A stretch of DNA of 64,000 nucleotides, taken from contig JAUIJL010000004.1 in the NCBI GenBank assembly GCA_030431255.1, forward strand, positions 533,059 through 597,058, written 5' to 3'. Below the pieces are notes generated by a model. It saw nothing but the letters and a program-made list of their open reading frames with translations. It was not told where the DNA came from and made no database searches. Both the position numbers and the translations under genes were made by a program. The first letter of the stretch is position 1; each line of letters starts with the position of its first letter. Positions 1 through 9,463 of this stretch are shown piece after piece. Origin of the DNA: Thermoanaerobaculia bacterium. Its GTDB lineage: Bacteria; Acidobacteriota; Thermoanaerobaculia; Multivoradales; J023.

Positions 1-4
1 CCTC

Positions 5-883
5 GTGGGTGATCACCCCTTGACGACGGCGGCCTCGGATAGACCGATCGGTGTCTTCGATTCAGGGGTCGGCGGCTTGACCGTGGCCTCGGCGCTGATG
101 CGTCGCTTGCCCCACGAATCGATTCTCTACCTCGGGGATACGGCCCGGCTGCCCTACGGCACGAAATCCGCCGCCACGGTGGAACGTTACACCCGGCGCA
201 ATATCGACTTCCTGGTCGATCGCGGGGTCAAGGCGGTGGTGATCGCCTGCAACACGGCTTCGGCGGTCACCCTCGACCACCTGGATCTCCCGGTGCCGGT
301 TTGGGGGGTGATCGAGCCGGGAGCCGAGCAAGCGGTGCGCTCCGCCGGCGACCACGGAATCGGTGTGCTCGCCACGGAATCCACCGTGCGGTCCGACGCT
401 TATGCCCGCGCGATTCGTCGTCTAAAGCCGGAAGCCGAGATCTTCAGCCAACCCTGTCCGCTTTTCGTGCCCCTGGTGGAAGAAGGCTGGAGCGACGACC
501 CCATCGCCGAGCAGGTGGCCGAGCGCTACCTGCGACCGGTCATAGACGCGGGCTGCCGTACCCTGGTGCTCGGTTGCACCCACTACCCGTTGTTGACCGA
601 GGTCTTGCGTAGGGTCACCGGGCCACACATTCAACGGGTGGACTCAGCCGTGGCGGTGGCTCGATTTGTCGACGACCAATTGCAGAAGGCAGATCTCAAG
701 ATTCAGCCGTCGAACGCCGAGGACCCCGCGGCTCAAATTCCCCAGCACCACCTTTGCGTGACCGATTTGAGCGACCGATTCGAACGCATCGCCCACGATC
801 TCTTGAGCCACTACGGAACCCCGGTGGACGAAGAAGATCGTGCTTGGAAAGCAAACGTTTCCCTGGAGTGGGTCGAGGTTTGA
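5..883 (+). CDS. murI: Glutamate racemase
   Basis: Interconverts L- and D-glutamate, giving D-Glu for peptidoglycan stem peptides in the cytoplasm. The Asp/Glu racemase fold is clear: the N-terminal [13 protein letters not shown] signature, the first catalytic cysteine in ACNTAS (Cys82) and the second in GCTHYP (Cys191, followed by His193). Length (292 aa) is normal for the family. The GTG at base 5 is used as start; no stop precedes it inside the window, so a start just outside cannot be excluded, and a TTG at base 20 is also possible. The gene is followed after 13 bases by rph. It fits well with the cell-wall cluster further along, though it is not part of it. Confidence 0.95.
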   Translation: MGDHPLTTAASDRPIGVFDSGVGGLTVASALMRRLPHESILYLGDTARLPYGTKSAATVERYTRRNIDFLVDRGVKAVVIACNTASAVTLDHLDLPVPVWGVIEPGAEQAVRSAGDHGIGVLATESTVRSDAYARAIRRLKPEAEIFSQPCPLFVPLVEEGWSDDPIAEQVAERYLRPVIDAGCRTLVLGCTHYPLLTEVLRRVTGPHIQRVDSAVAVARFVDDQLQKADLKIQPSNAEDPAAQIPQHHLCVTDLSDRFERIAHDLLSHYGTPVDEEDRAWKANVSLEWVEV

Positions 884-896
884 CCCCGGAGAGATT

Positions 897-1712
897 ATGA
901 GCAACAGCCAACGTCCGGCGGGCCGCGCCGCCAACGCCCTACGACCCGTCCGCTTCGAGCTCGGCGCCCAACGCTACGCCGAAGGCTCGGCGATCATCGA
1001 GGCGGGGCATACCCGAGTGTTGACCGCCGCCTCGGTGGAAAACCGGGTGCCTTCGTTCTTGGCCGACTCGGGCAAGGGCTGGATCACCGCAGAGTACGCC
1101 ATGTTGCCCCGAGCCACCCACACCCGAAACCGGCGCGAAAGCTCGAAAGGACGACCCGGCGGGCGCACCCTTGAAATCCAACGCTTGATCGGCCGTAGCT
1201 TGCGCACGGCGGTGGACTTGGAGCGTCTCGGAGAGATCTCGATCACCGTGGACTGCGACGTGCTGCAAGCGGACGGCGGCACGCGCACCGCGGCGATCAC
1301 CGGCGGTTATGTGTCCCTGGTGCAAGCCCTCGCCCAAAGCTTCCTCTCCGGCGACCTCAAGCAATGGCCGATGATTCGCCAGGTGGCCGCCGTGTCCGTG
1401 GGCATCGTCGACGGTGAGCCGCGCCTGGACCTGGAATACGTAGAGGATTCGGCCGCCCAAGTGGATATGAACGTGGTGGCCACCGCCGACGGCGAGCTGA
1501 TCGAAATCCAGGGCACCGGTGAGGAGCACAGCTTCACCCGCAAGCAGCTCAACACCCTATTGGACTTGGCCTTCGAAGGCATCGACCAGCTGGTGGCGCA
1601 CCAGAACAAAGCTCTCGAAACGGTGATGTCGGAAGTCGACGACCTGCTCAAACACGGCCGACGGCGAGCAAAACCCAAGGACGAGTCGGAGGTCTGGGGT
1701 CCTCCGGGCTGA
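897..1712 (+). CDS. rph: Ribonuclease PH
   Basis: Phosphorolytic 3'-5' exoribonuclease that trims tRNA 3' ends. The protein begins with the family-typical R-x-ANALRPV segment, has the [16 protein letters not shown] core and the phosphate-site region [12 protein letters not shown]. The ATG at 897 is chosen over an upstream in-frame start because it lies 3 bases after GGAGAG (888-893) and the 271-residue product matches the family from its first residues; the upstream start would run far back into murI. The rdgB gene that often follows rph is absent; the next gene is tryptophan dioxygenase. Confidence 0.95.
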   Translation: MSNSQRPAGRAANALRPVRFELGAQRYAEGSAIIEAGHTRVLTAASVENRVPSFLADSGKGWITAEYAMLPRATHTRNRRESSKGRPGGRTLEIQRLIGRSLRTAVDLERLGEISITVDCDVLQADGGTRTAAITGGYVSLVQALAQSFLSGDLKQWPMIRQVAAVSVGIVDGEPRLDLEYVEDSAAQVDMNVVATADGELIEIQGTGEEHSFTRKQLNTLLDLAFEGIDQLVAHQNKALETVMSEVDDLLKHGRRRAKPKDESEVWGPPG

Positions 1713-1812
1713 GGCACAGGCGACTGGCACGGCCCTCGGCATTCCTGCTAGGTTGAGAAATCTATTCCGAACGCTTCGGCCGATCGCAGGATCCGGCCTA
1801 GGAGGATATTCC

Positions 1813-2628
1813 GTGTCTCAATCCCTGACGTATTCCTCGTACCTCGAGCTCGAGCCCTTGCTGAAGCTCCAGGTCCCCCGATCCGGCGAGACCTGGGACG
1901 ATGCGGAGCACGATGAGCTGCTCTTCATCATCATTCACCAGGTGTATGAGCTTTGGTTCAAGCAGACTTTGCACGAGATGGACCTCATGGCGGAGCTGCT
2001 CGAGACGCACCGGCCGGAGAACGACAAAACCGCCAAGGTGCGCGGTGCCCTCAAGCGGGTGTTGACGATCCTCAAGACCATGGTCGGCCAAGTCGATATT
2101 TTGGAGACCATGACGCCGATCTCGTTCAACTCCTTCCGCACCCGCCTCGACGAATCGAGCGGTTTTCAATCCCCCCAATTCCGCGAGCTGGAATTCATGC
2201 TCGGCAATCGTCGGCGGTCGATGCTCAAATATCACCAAGACAACCCCGCGGCCCTCGAGCGGCTCCAGCGTCGGCTCGACGAGCCGCCGATCTACCAGCT
2301 CTTTCTCCGCTTCCTGAGCCGTAGCGGATACGACATCCCCGAGCAGGTCTTCGACTTCGATCCCGAGCAGCCGATCATCGAAATGCCCGAGGTCCGCCCG
2401 GAGCTGATCAAAATCTACAAAAATGACGATCAGCTGACCCAAATCTGTGAGCGGCTGGTGGATTTCGACGAAGGCCTTCAAGAGTGGCGCTATCGCCACG
2501 TCAAAATGGTGGAGCGCACCATCGGCACCAAACCCGGCACGGGTGGATCTCCCGGGGCGGAGTACCTGAAGAAGACGCTTTTTCAACCGGTATTCCCCGA
2601 TTTTTGGGCGATCCGCGCAGAGCTGTAG
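1813..2628 (+). CDS. kynA: Tryptophan 2,3-dioxygenase
   Basis: Heme enzyme that opens the indole ring of L-tryptophan to N-formylkynurenine, the first step of the kynurenine pathway. Family marks include FIIIHQVYELWFKQ, which contains the distal-side His, the segment FRTRLDESSGFQS, the RHVKMVERTIGTK segment with the proximal heme-ligand His, and the GTGGSPGAEYL loop near the C terminus. The GTG at 1813 is preferred because TAGGAGG (1799-1805) precedes it by 7 bases; the earlier TTG at 1753 would add 20 non-conserved residues. The product is 271 aa, close to bacterial homologues. Kynureninase follows 69 bases later, so the two are probably co-transcribed. Confidence 0.95.
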   Translation: MSQSLTYSSYLELEPLLKLQVPRSGETWDDAEHDELLFIIIHQVYELWFKQTLHEMDLMAELLETHRPENDKTAKVRGALKRVLTILKTMVGQVDILETMTPISFNSFRTRLDESSGFQSPQFRELEFMLGNRRRSMLKYHQDNPAALERLQRRLDEPPIYQLFLRFLSRSGYDIPEQVFDFDPEQPIIEMPEVRPELIKIYKNDDQLTQICERLVDFDEGLQEWRYRHVKMVERTIGTKPGTGGSPGAEYLKKTLFQPVFPDFWAIRAEL

Positions 2629-2697
2629 GCTGCCCGCGTCCACGCTGATCCAGCGCACCCACTTGAGAGCAATCACGGAGAGCAGAGGTGAGCCGCC

Positions 2698-3897
2698 GTG
2701 GCCTTCAATGACACTGATTTCTATTCCAAGCCCAACGCCCTAGCGCCCCACTATCGACACTTTCGGGTCGACGAGCGGCTGCTGCTCACCGGCCACTCCC
2801 ATCAGGCGTGGCCGGATCGGGCTCGGCAGGCCCAGCTCGAAGCTTTCGACGACGCCGCGTTATGGGTCGACAAGAAGTGGTCTCGGGCTTTCGAAAAGGC
2901 AGATAGGGTCAAACGGGGCATCGCCGAGCGCCTGGGGGACGATCCCCAAAATGCCGCTCAAACCTATGCCCTGGCGGCCAACACCCACGACCTGCTGATC
3001 CGCTTCCTCTCCGCCCTGGATCTGAAGACCCGGCCGCGCTTGGTCACCACCGACGGAGAATTCCACACCATCCGTCGACAGCTCGCTCGCCTCGAAGAGA
3101 GCGGCATCGAGGTGCATCGCGAAAGCTCCGCGGATCCCTCGACCCTCGCCGAGCGGCTGGCCGACGCCGTGGACGACCGCACGGCAGCAGTGCTGGTGTC
3201 CACCGTGCTCTACGGCACGGGTCGCATCGTGCCCGGCCTCGAACGGGTGGCTGAAGCGACCCAGCAACACGGCGCCGAGCTCTTGATGGACACCTACCAC
3301 TCCCTCAACGCCGTGCCCCTGGACTTACCCTCCACTGGGCTCGACGGCGCCTTTGCCGTGGGCGGAGGTTATAAATACCTCCAGCTGGGGGAAGGCAATT
3401 GCTTCTTGAGGGTGCCTCCCGACCGCATCTTTCGACCGGTGGTCACCGGTTGGTTCGCCGAATTCGACGCCCTGAGCTCGGCTCCGGGTCAGGGCGTGGC
3501 CTACGGCCCTAGGGCTACCGCCTTCGGCGGGGCAACTTACGATCCCACCAGTCACTATCGCGGCGCTGCCGTCCTGGACTTTTTCGACGATTTGCAGCTC
3601 ACCCCCGAGCTTCTGCGACGGGTCAGCCAACACCAAGTCGCACGGCTGGCGGCGGGATTCGACGCCCTCGACGCGGATCCGTCCAAGATTCGGCGTCCCG
3701 AGGTGAATCTCGAGCAGATCGGCGCCTTCTTGACCTTGGACAGCCCCGAGGCCCAGCATCTACACGACGCCCTGCGGGAGCGCGGCGTGGCCACGGACTT
3801 CCGCGGTCGGCATCTGCGGTTCGGCCCGGCCCCTTACCTTTGCGATCAACAGCTCGACGACGCCATGGCCTGCTTGGGCGAGGTCTTGGGATCCTGA
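2698..3897 (+). CDS. kynU: Kynureninase-like PLP enzyme
   Basis: Fold-type I, class V PLP enzyme of 399 aa. The likely cofactor lysine is Lys226 in GGGYKYLQLGEG, and Asp198 in LLMDTYHS should bind the pyridine nitrogen; both contexts are typical of kynureninase, which hydrolyses kynurenine to anthranilate and alanine. The neighbouring tryptophan 2,3-dioxygenase supports the role strongly. GTG start with an AGAGGTGAG ribosome-binding stretch just upstream. No kynurenine formamidase lies between or beside the two, so the middle step must come from elsewhere. A related class V enzyme with another substrate is possible but less likely given the context. Confidence 0.85.
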   Translation: MAFNDTDFYSKPNALAPHYRHFRVDERLLLTGHSHQAWPDRARQAQLEAFDDAALWVDKKWSRAFEKADRVKRGIAERLGDDPQNAAQTYALAANTHDLLIRFLSALDLKTRPRLVTTDGEFHTIRRQLARLEESGIEVHRESSADPSTLAERLADAVDDRTAAVLVSTVLYGTGRIVPGLERVAEATQQHGAELLMDTYHSLNAVPLDLPSTGLDGAFAVGGGYKYLQLGEGNCFLRVPPDRIFRPVVTGWFAEFDALSSAPGQGVAYGPRATAFGGATYDPTSHYRGAAVLDFFDDLQLTPELLRRVSQHQVARLAAGFDALDADPSKIRRPEVNLEQIGAFLTLDSPEAQHLHDALRERGVATDFRGRHLRFGPAPYLCDQQLDDAMACLGEVLGS

Positions 3898-3924
3898 GGG
3901 TCTCTGCCATGAGGGGTCTTTGAG

Positions 3925-4980
3925 ATGACGCGCTTGCTGCGTTACCGGGCCGGCCCCGCGGCCATGCGGACGCTCAAAGAGCACGGGCTGACGGCGGACC
4001 GCATCGGAGCTTTGGTAGGGCCCGCCAGCGGTCCGAAGTGGTTGGTGCTCTCAGGGCTGGACCACGCCCTGATCGATCTGGATCTCCTGGGCTCCGAGTC
4101 ACGCCGGAGCCTCCTGGTCGGCTCCTCGGCGGGAGGTTGGCGAATCCTCGCCTTGGCGTCGTCGGATCCCCGGGCCACGCTCCACGGCTTGACCGCCGGT
4201 TACGTGCATCAGGTCTTCACCCGCGAGGACACCCCGATCACCGTCAGCCGCGCCTATCGCGAGATGTTCGAGGAGCTGTTCTCCGAGTCGGACATCGAGC
4301 ACGTGCTGAACCATCCCCGCTTCGACGTCGCGCTGCACGTCGTCCGCTGCCGCGGCTGGAAATCCAAGGGTCGCGCCGCCCAATGGCCGCGTCTGATCGG
4401 AGCCGCCGCCGCACAATGCGTGTCCAAACGAGGGTCGCAGCTCTTCTTCGAGCGCATCCTCTTGCACAGCCGACCGGGCACCGATCACCCCATCGACGGG
4501 CGTTGTCTGCCCCTCGACCGACGAAACTTCTTCGACGCCGCCATGGCCACCGGAACCGTGCCCCTCTACATGGACCCGATCCGCGATCTCGGAGACGCCT
4601 CACCGGGTCCCTACATGGACGGCGGCCTAGTCGACTACCACCTCAATCAACGCTACGTCGCGGACGACCAAAGCGTGGTGATCTTCCCCCACTACCGCGA
4701 GCGCATCGCCCCGGGTTGGTTCGACAAACACTTGCCGTTCCGCAGACCCTCCACCGAGATGCTCGACAATGTGCTGCAGATCTTCCCCTCTAGAACATTC
4801 GTGGATCGCTTGCCCGGAGGCACCCTGCCCGACCGCCAAGACTTCACCACCTTTGTCGACGATTCGAGCCAAAGGATCCGTCGCTGGCAGGAAGCGGTGC
4901 GCTTATCCCAAGAGCTCGGGGCGGAGCTACGGGATGACGTCGAAAGTGGCCGGCTCGTCGATCTCTTGGAGCCGATCTGA
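3925..4980 (+). CDS. Patatin-like phospholipase
   Basis: Predicted serine acyl hydrolase of 351 aa. The nucleophile elbow GSSAG places the catalytic serine at residue 68, and the second member of the Ser-Asp dyad is Asp232 in MDGGLVDYH; both are patatin (PNPLA) hallmarks. An oxyanion-hole-like stretch GPASGPKW precedes the elbow. No signal peptide is seen, so the enzyme probably works in the cytoplasm or on the inner membrane face. It follows kynureninase after 27 bases and may share its transcript, although a functional link is not obvious. Its stop codon lies only two bases from the stop of the convergent histidine kinase. Confidence 0.8.
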   Translation: MTRLLRYRAGPAAMRTLKEHGLTADRIGALVGPASGPKWLVLSGLDHALIDLDLLGSESRRSLLVGSSAGGWRILALASSDPRATLHGLTAGYVHQVFTREDTPITVSRAYREMFEELFSESDIEHVLNHPRFDVALHVVRCRGWKSKGRAAQWPRLIGAAAAQCVSKRGSQLFFERILLHSRPGTDHPIDGRCLPLDRRNFFDAAMATGTVPLYMDPIRDLGDASPGPYMDGGLVDYHLNQRYVADDQSVVIFPHYRERIAPGWFDKHLPFRRPSTEMLDNVLQIFPSRTFVDRLPGGTLPDRQDFTTFVDDSSQRIRRWQEAVRLSQELGAELRDDVESGRLVDLLEPI

Positions 4981-4982
4981 GG

Positions 4983-7757
4983 CTAACCCCGCGTTCGAGC
5001 CAAACCGTCGCTCTTACTACCTTCCAACCAGGGCGACAGCACCCGCTGCAAATCCTCAAGGCGCAAGGGTTTGGTCAAGAAGTCATCCATGCCGGCGGCG
5101 AAGCAGCGCTCCCGCTCCCCGTCCACCGCGTGGGCGGTCAAGGCGAAGATCGGCAGGCGTTGTCCGGGACCTTCGAGGTTTCGCCACCGGCGGGTGGCTT
5201 CATAACCGTCCACGCCCGGGAGCTGGCAGTCCATGAACACCAAGTCGAAGCTCTTCGACGCCAACAGCTCAAGGGCCGACTCTCCGTCCTCCGCCTCGGT
5301 GACCTCCGCCCCCAAGTTTTCGAGATTGGAAGCGGCCACCAGCCGATTGACCGGATCGTCCTCCACCAGCAAGATCCGAGCGCCCCGACGCAGCGACAGC
5401 GTGTCCGCATCGGTCGGTTGGGCAGGCTCTGTCACCGCGGACAGCGGTAGATCCACAAAGAAGGTCGAGCCCTCCCCCAAAGTGCTCTTGACGGTGATCC
5501 AACCGCCCGCGCTTTCCACCACCCGTTGGGCGATGACCAATCCCAAACCGGTACCGCCGAAGCGCCGCTGGGTCGAGCTGTCCCCTTGCTCGAAAGGTTG
5601 AAAAAGCCTGGCCAAGGTCTGCTCGTCCATGCCCATGCCCGTGTCGTCGATTCGGAACCGAATCCAGGTTCCCGGCCGGGAAGGCTCTTCCCCTCCGCCG
5701 CTCGACCTCGGAGAGGCCTTGACAAACCAAGAGGTGCTTGCGGTTTCGGCGGGGGGGTGGATCGGGCCTGGAGCGACGGAATCGGTCGAGCCATTCGATG
5801 CGTCCGAGCCAGTGGCGGCCGACCCAGCCGGATCGTCCGGCGCCGGAGCGGCGGCCCGTCGAGACATCCGGATCATCTCCAGCGGAGCCAGCGCCAGCTC
5901 GACCGAGCCTTGCTCTGTAAACTTGACCGCGTTGCTGATCAAATTGCCCAGCACTTGGCGTAACCTCGCGGGGTCGCCCTCCACCCACCGGGGAACCCGT
6001 GGATCGATTCGCAATCTCAGCTCCAGACCCTTCGACTCGGCCTCCAAGCGCGCTAGCCCCGCCAATTCGTCGCATAGCCGATGTAGGTCAAAAGCCTCTT
6101 CCAAAATCGACACCCGCCCCGATTCGATGCGCGACAGATCCAAAACGTCGTTGATCACCCGAAGCAACATCTCCGCCGACGAGCGAATCAAATTCAAATA
6201 GCGTTGCTGAAACGGCTGTAATGGAGTTCGGGCCAGCAAATCCATCACCCCCAACACACCGTTCATGGGGGTTCTGATTTCATGGCTCATGTGGGCCAGA
6301 AAACGGCTCTTGGTGAGGCTGGCGTGCTCGGCGGCATCCCGTGCTTCCTCCAACTCGAGCGTCCGCTCCCGCACCCTTTCCTCCAGCCCCCGCCGAAGGT
6401 GATCCAGCTCGCGATGGACGCGGTTGAAGCGCCCGGCCAACGAAATCGCCATGGTGGCCGCGAAGGCGGCGAATCCATAGGTCGAGAGGGCGGCTCCCGT
6501 GATCCAACCTTGAGCCAGGAAAAGATCGTGGATGAAAGTCACCACGGTGATCGAAAAACCGAGACCGATGGCCTTCCCATCTGGATGTCCTGCCCACCAC
6601 GCCCGCACCACGCGGTAGCTCATCCAAATCACCCCGAGAATCGCCCAGGGCAGCCACCATAAGAGCACCTTCAGATGGTGATGGAGGGACGGGGTCAGGA
6701 CACAGACCGCCACCGCTAGAAGGTGGGTGCTGAGATACAGCTCCATGGGCCAATGCAAACTGGATTCGAGCAACAACCAAACGAATCGCATGGACATGTA
6801 GACCAGGAGAAACGCGGCGATGAACTCCCAACGTTTCAATTCCGCGTAATCGTCGCTGAGCACAAACCGCCACTGGCTGATCAGCAGCGAATAACTGCTG
6901 AAGGCGAGAGAAAATAGGCCGAACCACAGGTAGATCTTGAGCTGCGGTCGCCAGCTGTACAGGTAGAGGTGGTAGAGACCGGCGCAGATGAAGACGGCCG
7001 CCAACAACAGGCGGTCGAGATCCCAGCGGGCGTAGCGACGCAAGAGCGTATCGTGACCACCGATCTCGATCGGCCCCCGCACGATGCCACCTCCACCGGG
7101 ATCCACCGGATCGCTGTAGACCCGCAGGGCCAGGGTCACCTCCGACGTGCCCAACGACGGGATCTCCAGTGGTGGGGTCTCCAGCGTCGAGGTCTCCGGC
7201 GATGGTGCCCTCTCCGAAGGCCCCGCCAATGGCCAAACCCGAAGCTGGTCGTAGCACATCACCGAATTCGGCGGCAGCTCGCCCGCATGGGCTACCAAGC
7301 GTCCATCCACGTAGAGCTCAAAGGCGCTGAACACGCGGCCAAAGGCGATGCCCCAACCTCCACTGGGCTTGCCCTCAAGGGAAATCCGGGCTCGGTACCA
7401 GCCAAATCTGGCGTCACCGACCCCGGCGCTCTTCCAAGCCGAAGGCACCTTCAGACTTGTCCACGAGGTGTCGTCGAAATCCGGATCCGCCCAAGCCGGA
7501 TCGTCGCCTTCTTGAAAACGCCAAAAACCGGCCAACGACGTCACCGACTCCGCCGTGGCGACAAACCGACCCGTCTCGGCGGCGGATGCATCGGTCGCCG
7601 AGGGCGGTGCGGGCACCGCGTCAACCGGAGCCGAAATCCAACTGAGACCGAGCACCCAAAGCGCCGTCCAGAAGCGGCCGACACGGAACCGGCCGACACG
7701 GAACCGGCCGGCACAGAGGCAGCTGAGACCCCGCGGGCTGAGTCGGAAGCGATGCAT
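4983..7757 (-). CDS. Hybrid sensor histidine kinase with 7TM sensor
   Basis: About 924 aa. An N-terminal signal peptide is followed by a jelly-roll sensor resembling 7TMR-DISM extracellular domains ([12 protein letters not shown] through [11 protein letters not shown]), then seven or so hydrophobic segments, a coiled coil, a HisKA domain with phospho-acceptor His492 in [10 protein letters not shown], a HATPase domain (N box [16 protein letters not shown] boxes DDTGMGM and GGTGLGL) and a receiver domain with Asp843 in FMDCQLPG. A Pro/Ser/Gly-rich insertion of about 70 residues splits the ATPase domain between the N and G1 boxes. The ATG at 7757 is chosen because an AAGGAG lies upstream and a signal peptide follows; a start at 7859 lacks a ribosome site. 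No partner regulator is adjacent. Confidence 0.85.
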   Translation of the reverse strand: MHRFRLSPRGLSCLCAGRFRVGRFRVGRFWTALWVLGLSWISAPVDAVPAPPSATDASAAETGRFVATAESVTSLAGFWRFQEGDDPAWADPDFDDTSWTSLKVPSAWKSAGVGDARFGWYRARISLEGKPSGGWGIAFGRVFSAFELYVDGRLVAHAGELPPNSVMCYDQLRVWPLAGPSERAPSPETSTLETPPLEIPSLGTSEVTLALRVYSDPVDPGGGGIVRGPIEIGGHDTLLRRYARWDLDRLLLAAVFICAGLYHLYLYSWRPQLKIYLWFGLFSLAFSSYSLLISQWRFVLSDDYAELKRWEFIAAFLLVYMSMRFVWLLLESSLHWPMELYLSTHLLAVAVCVLTPSLHHHLKVLLWWLPWAILGVIWMSYRVVRAWWAGHPDGKAIGLGFSITVVTFIHDLFLAQGWITGAALSTYGFAAFAATMAISLAGRFNRVHRELDHLRRGLEERVRERTLELEEARDAAEHASLTKSRFLAHMSHEIRTPMNGVLGVMDLLARTPLQPFQQRYLNLIRSSAEMLLRVINDVLDLSRIESGRVSILEEAFDLHRLCDELAGLARLEAESKGLELRLRIDPRVPRWVEGDPARLRQVLGNLISNAVKFTEQGSVELALAPLEMIRMSRRAAAPAPDDPAGSAATGSDASNGSTDSVAPGPIHPPAETASTSWFVKASPRSSGGGEEPSRPGTWIRFRIDDTGMGMDEQTLARLFQPFEQGDSSTQRRFGGTGLGLVIAQRVVESAGGWITVKSTLGEGSTFFVDLPLSAVTEPAQPTDADTLSLRRGARILLVEDDPVNRLVAASNLENLGAEVTEAEDGESALELLASKSFDLVFMDCQLPGVDGYEATRRWRNLEGPGQRLPIFALTAHAVDGERERCFAAGMDDFLTKPLRLEDLQRVLSPWLEGSKSDGLARTRG
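7676..7720. repeat. 15-bp tandem repeat inside kinase signal peptide
   Basis: Two exact 15-base units GGCCGACACGGAACC (7676-7690, 7691-7705) and a third diverged unit. On the minus strand they encode repeated GRFRV in the arginine-rich front part of the kinase signal peptide. The length is a multiple of three, so copy changes would keep the frame. Confidence 0.8.
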
Positions 7758-8209
7758 CGCGGACGAGAGCTCCTTCAAATGAGAGCCTGGAGCAGGGGGG
7801 CGCTGCGCAGCACGGCTCGATCGGCGGGCGAGCTTCGGACCGAGCCCCGCCATGACCATGAAATACCAACGCCCATGATATCTTGGTCCGGAAGCTATTC
7901 AGTCAGCAATCGGTCCGAGCTTTGTGCACGGCTCGAACCGTCCGGCCCTGGCGAAGCGCTAGGGCAAAGACCCGCTCGGTGGAGAAATTTTCCATGCCCT
8001 TGGAAAAATTACCGGCCGAGCCGGCCTGTCGGGACCCGGTGTAAACGTCTGGGCCTGTTCCAGCCGCGGTCAAACCGGCCCAACAGCTCGAAGCCAACGC
8101 TGGCCTCGTTTTTGCTTTAGATAGCTTCAAACGGTTTAAGAGCCGGTCTCGCGGTCGTGTCCGCGGATCGCTCATCCTTTCTATCTGTCCGACACCCCGA
8201 GGAGAAACC
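7758..8209. other. Intergenic region, kinase to glsB
   Basis: About 450 bases between two divergent genes, so both promoters should lie here. No convincing -35/-10 pair was found. The only structure seen is an imperfect hairpin with arms AATTTTCC (7986-7993) and GGAAAAATT (8002-8010). Reading frames across it lack ribosome sites and resemble nothing known. Confidence 0.4.
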
Positions 8210-8455
8210 ATGGAAAGTCTCATCATCACCCTCTTTATCGGCGCCGTCGCCGGCTGGTTGGCCGGCACCATCATGAAAGGCAGAGGATTCGGCCTGATCG
8301 GAAACATCGTGATCGGCATCCTCGGCGCGTTTCTCGGCAGCTTCACCTTCGGCGCCCTCGGCATCTCGATCGCCGCCGGCATCCTCGGCATGATCATCAC
8401 CGCCACGATCGGCGCCGTGATCCTCCTTTTCTTGATTGGGTTGATCAAGAAATGA
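8210..8455 (+). CDS. GlsB/YeaQ/YmgE family membrane protein
   Basis: Small (81 aa), glycine-rich, almost wholly hydrophobic protein with three predicted membrane helices: residues about 3-20, 28-48 and 53-77. The pattern GAVAGWLAGTIMKGRGFGLIGNI-like at the front matches the transglycosylase-associated/GlsB stress-response family, whose exact function is unknown. GAGGAG (8199-8204) lies 5 bases before the ATG. Its stop overlaps the start of the M23 peptidase gene (ATGA), so the two are translationally coupled; this suggests an envelope-related role. Confidence 0.85.
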   Translation: MESLIITLFIGAVAGWLAGTIMKGRGFGLIGNIVIGILGAFLGSFTFGALGISIAAGILGMIITATIGAVILLFLIGLIKK

Positions 8456-9297
8456 TCACTCTGCCGCAACAGGTCCGAACGTCGAGCCTTGTCCGGTCGA
8501 CGATGATCGCGGGTCTGGCTTTCATGGGCCCGGCCGGTTTTGCCGCCACGGTGGTCGAAGCCCCCCAAGGGTCGGTGGTCCGGTGGCAGGGCGAGTCCGT
8601 CAGCTGCGGCATGGACGGCCGCACGTGGAAGGCGCTCGAAGGCGTCTGCTATTACCCCATCGACTTCCAGCGTAAACCCGGTCGGATCGAAATCGCGCGC
8701 TGGCCCGCCGCCGGCTCGATGGAAAGCGCTTGGTTGCAAATCCAAGAGAAGGATTTTGGACACCAGGACATCGAATTCCCCGATGACACTTTCGTTCACC
8801 TCTCCGAAGAAAATCTGGGCAGACTCTATGCCGAGCAGGCGGAGATCAAACCTCTCTTCAAGAGAAAGGGCGAAGCCCAATTCACTCTGCCCCTGGGACC
8901 ACCGGCCGATCCTTTGCCGGAGGGCAAGTACTTCGGAACCCGTCGGACGTTCAACGGCGAGCCCAAAAACCCTCATACCGGCACCGACTACGCCATCGGC
9001 ATGGACAACTCGGTGAATACCGTGGCCGACGGTGAGGTGGTGTTGATCGGTGAGCATTTCTTCGCCGGCAACTCCGTCTACGTGGACCACGGCGATGGCT
9101 TGATCAGCATGTATTTCCACCTCAATTCCTTTAGCGTGGAAGTGGGCCAGAAAGTCAGCAAAGGCGATGAGGTCGGCAAGATCGGCTCCACCGGCCGCTC
9201 CACCGGTCCGCACCTACACTTGGGGTTGCGCTGGAAAGGCGCGCGCATCGACCCCACACCGTTGATCGATCCCCTGAGCCTGATCGACGTGCCTTGA
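8452..9297 (+). CDS. Secreted M23 family metallopeptidase
   Basis: 281 aa with an N-terminal signal peptide (hydrophobic stretch ending GPAGFAA) and a C-terminal LytM/M23 domain from about residue 150. Zinc ligands are visible: HTGTDY supplies the H-x3-D pair, and GPHLHLGL supplies the H-x-H pair; YVDHGDGLISMYFHL between them is typical. Such enzymes cut peptidoglycan cross-bridges or act as envelope-remodelling endopeptidases. The central part before the catalytic domain, with conserved-looking Cys pairs (SCGMDG, GVCYYP), resembles the N-terminal domain of periplasmic M23 enzymes. Start overlaps the glsB-like stop by four bases. Confidence 0.9.
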   Translation: MITLPQQVRTSSLVRSTMIAGLAFMGPAGFAATVVEAPQGSVVRWQGESVSCGMDGRTWKALEGVCYYPIDFQRKPGRIEIARWPAAGSMESAWLQIQEKDFGHQDIEFPDDTFVHLSEENLGRLYAEQAEIKPLFKRKGEAQFTLPLGPPADPLPEGKYFGTRRTFNGEPKNPHTGTDYAIGMDNSVNTVADGEVVLIGEHFFAGNSVYVDHGDGLISMYFHLNSFSVEVGQKVSKGDEVGKIGSTGRSTGPHLHLGLRWKGARIDPTPLIDPLSLIDVP

Positions 9298-9308
9298 CGG
9301 CCGGATCT

Positions 9309-9331
9309 GGCCGGCAGGCAATCTGCCGGCC
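9309..9331. terminator. Hairpin after M23 peptidase
   Basis: Perfect 9-bp stem GGCCGGCAG (9309-9317) / CTGCCGGCC (9323-9331) with a 5-base loop, 12 bases after the peptidase stop. No T-run follows, so it may be a weak or factor-dependent terminator or an RNA-stabilising hairpin. Confidence 0.5.
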
Positions 9332-9463
9332 GCTTGCCATAAGCCTAGGCCGATCCGGCCCTGGGCCGACCTAGCCCTAACCCTTCGATCACGCTAGGAT
9401 CCAAAAGCCATTCTTTTCGGCTGAGCGCAGAATTGGCGTCAGTTTTTCCGTCTAGGAATTGAT

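Noticed and set aside
7903..9213. Long minus-strand open frame (436 codons) across the glsB-like and M23 genes
   Set aside because: It lies opposite two well-supported genes, has no ribosome site and no recognisable domain; long antisense frames are common in GC-rich DNA.
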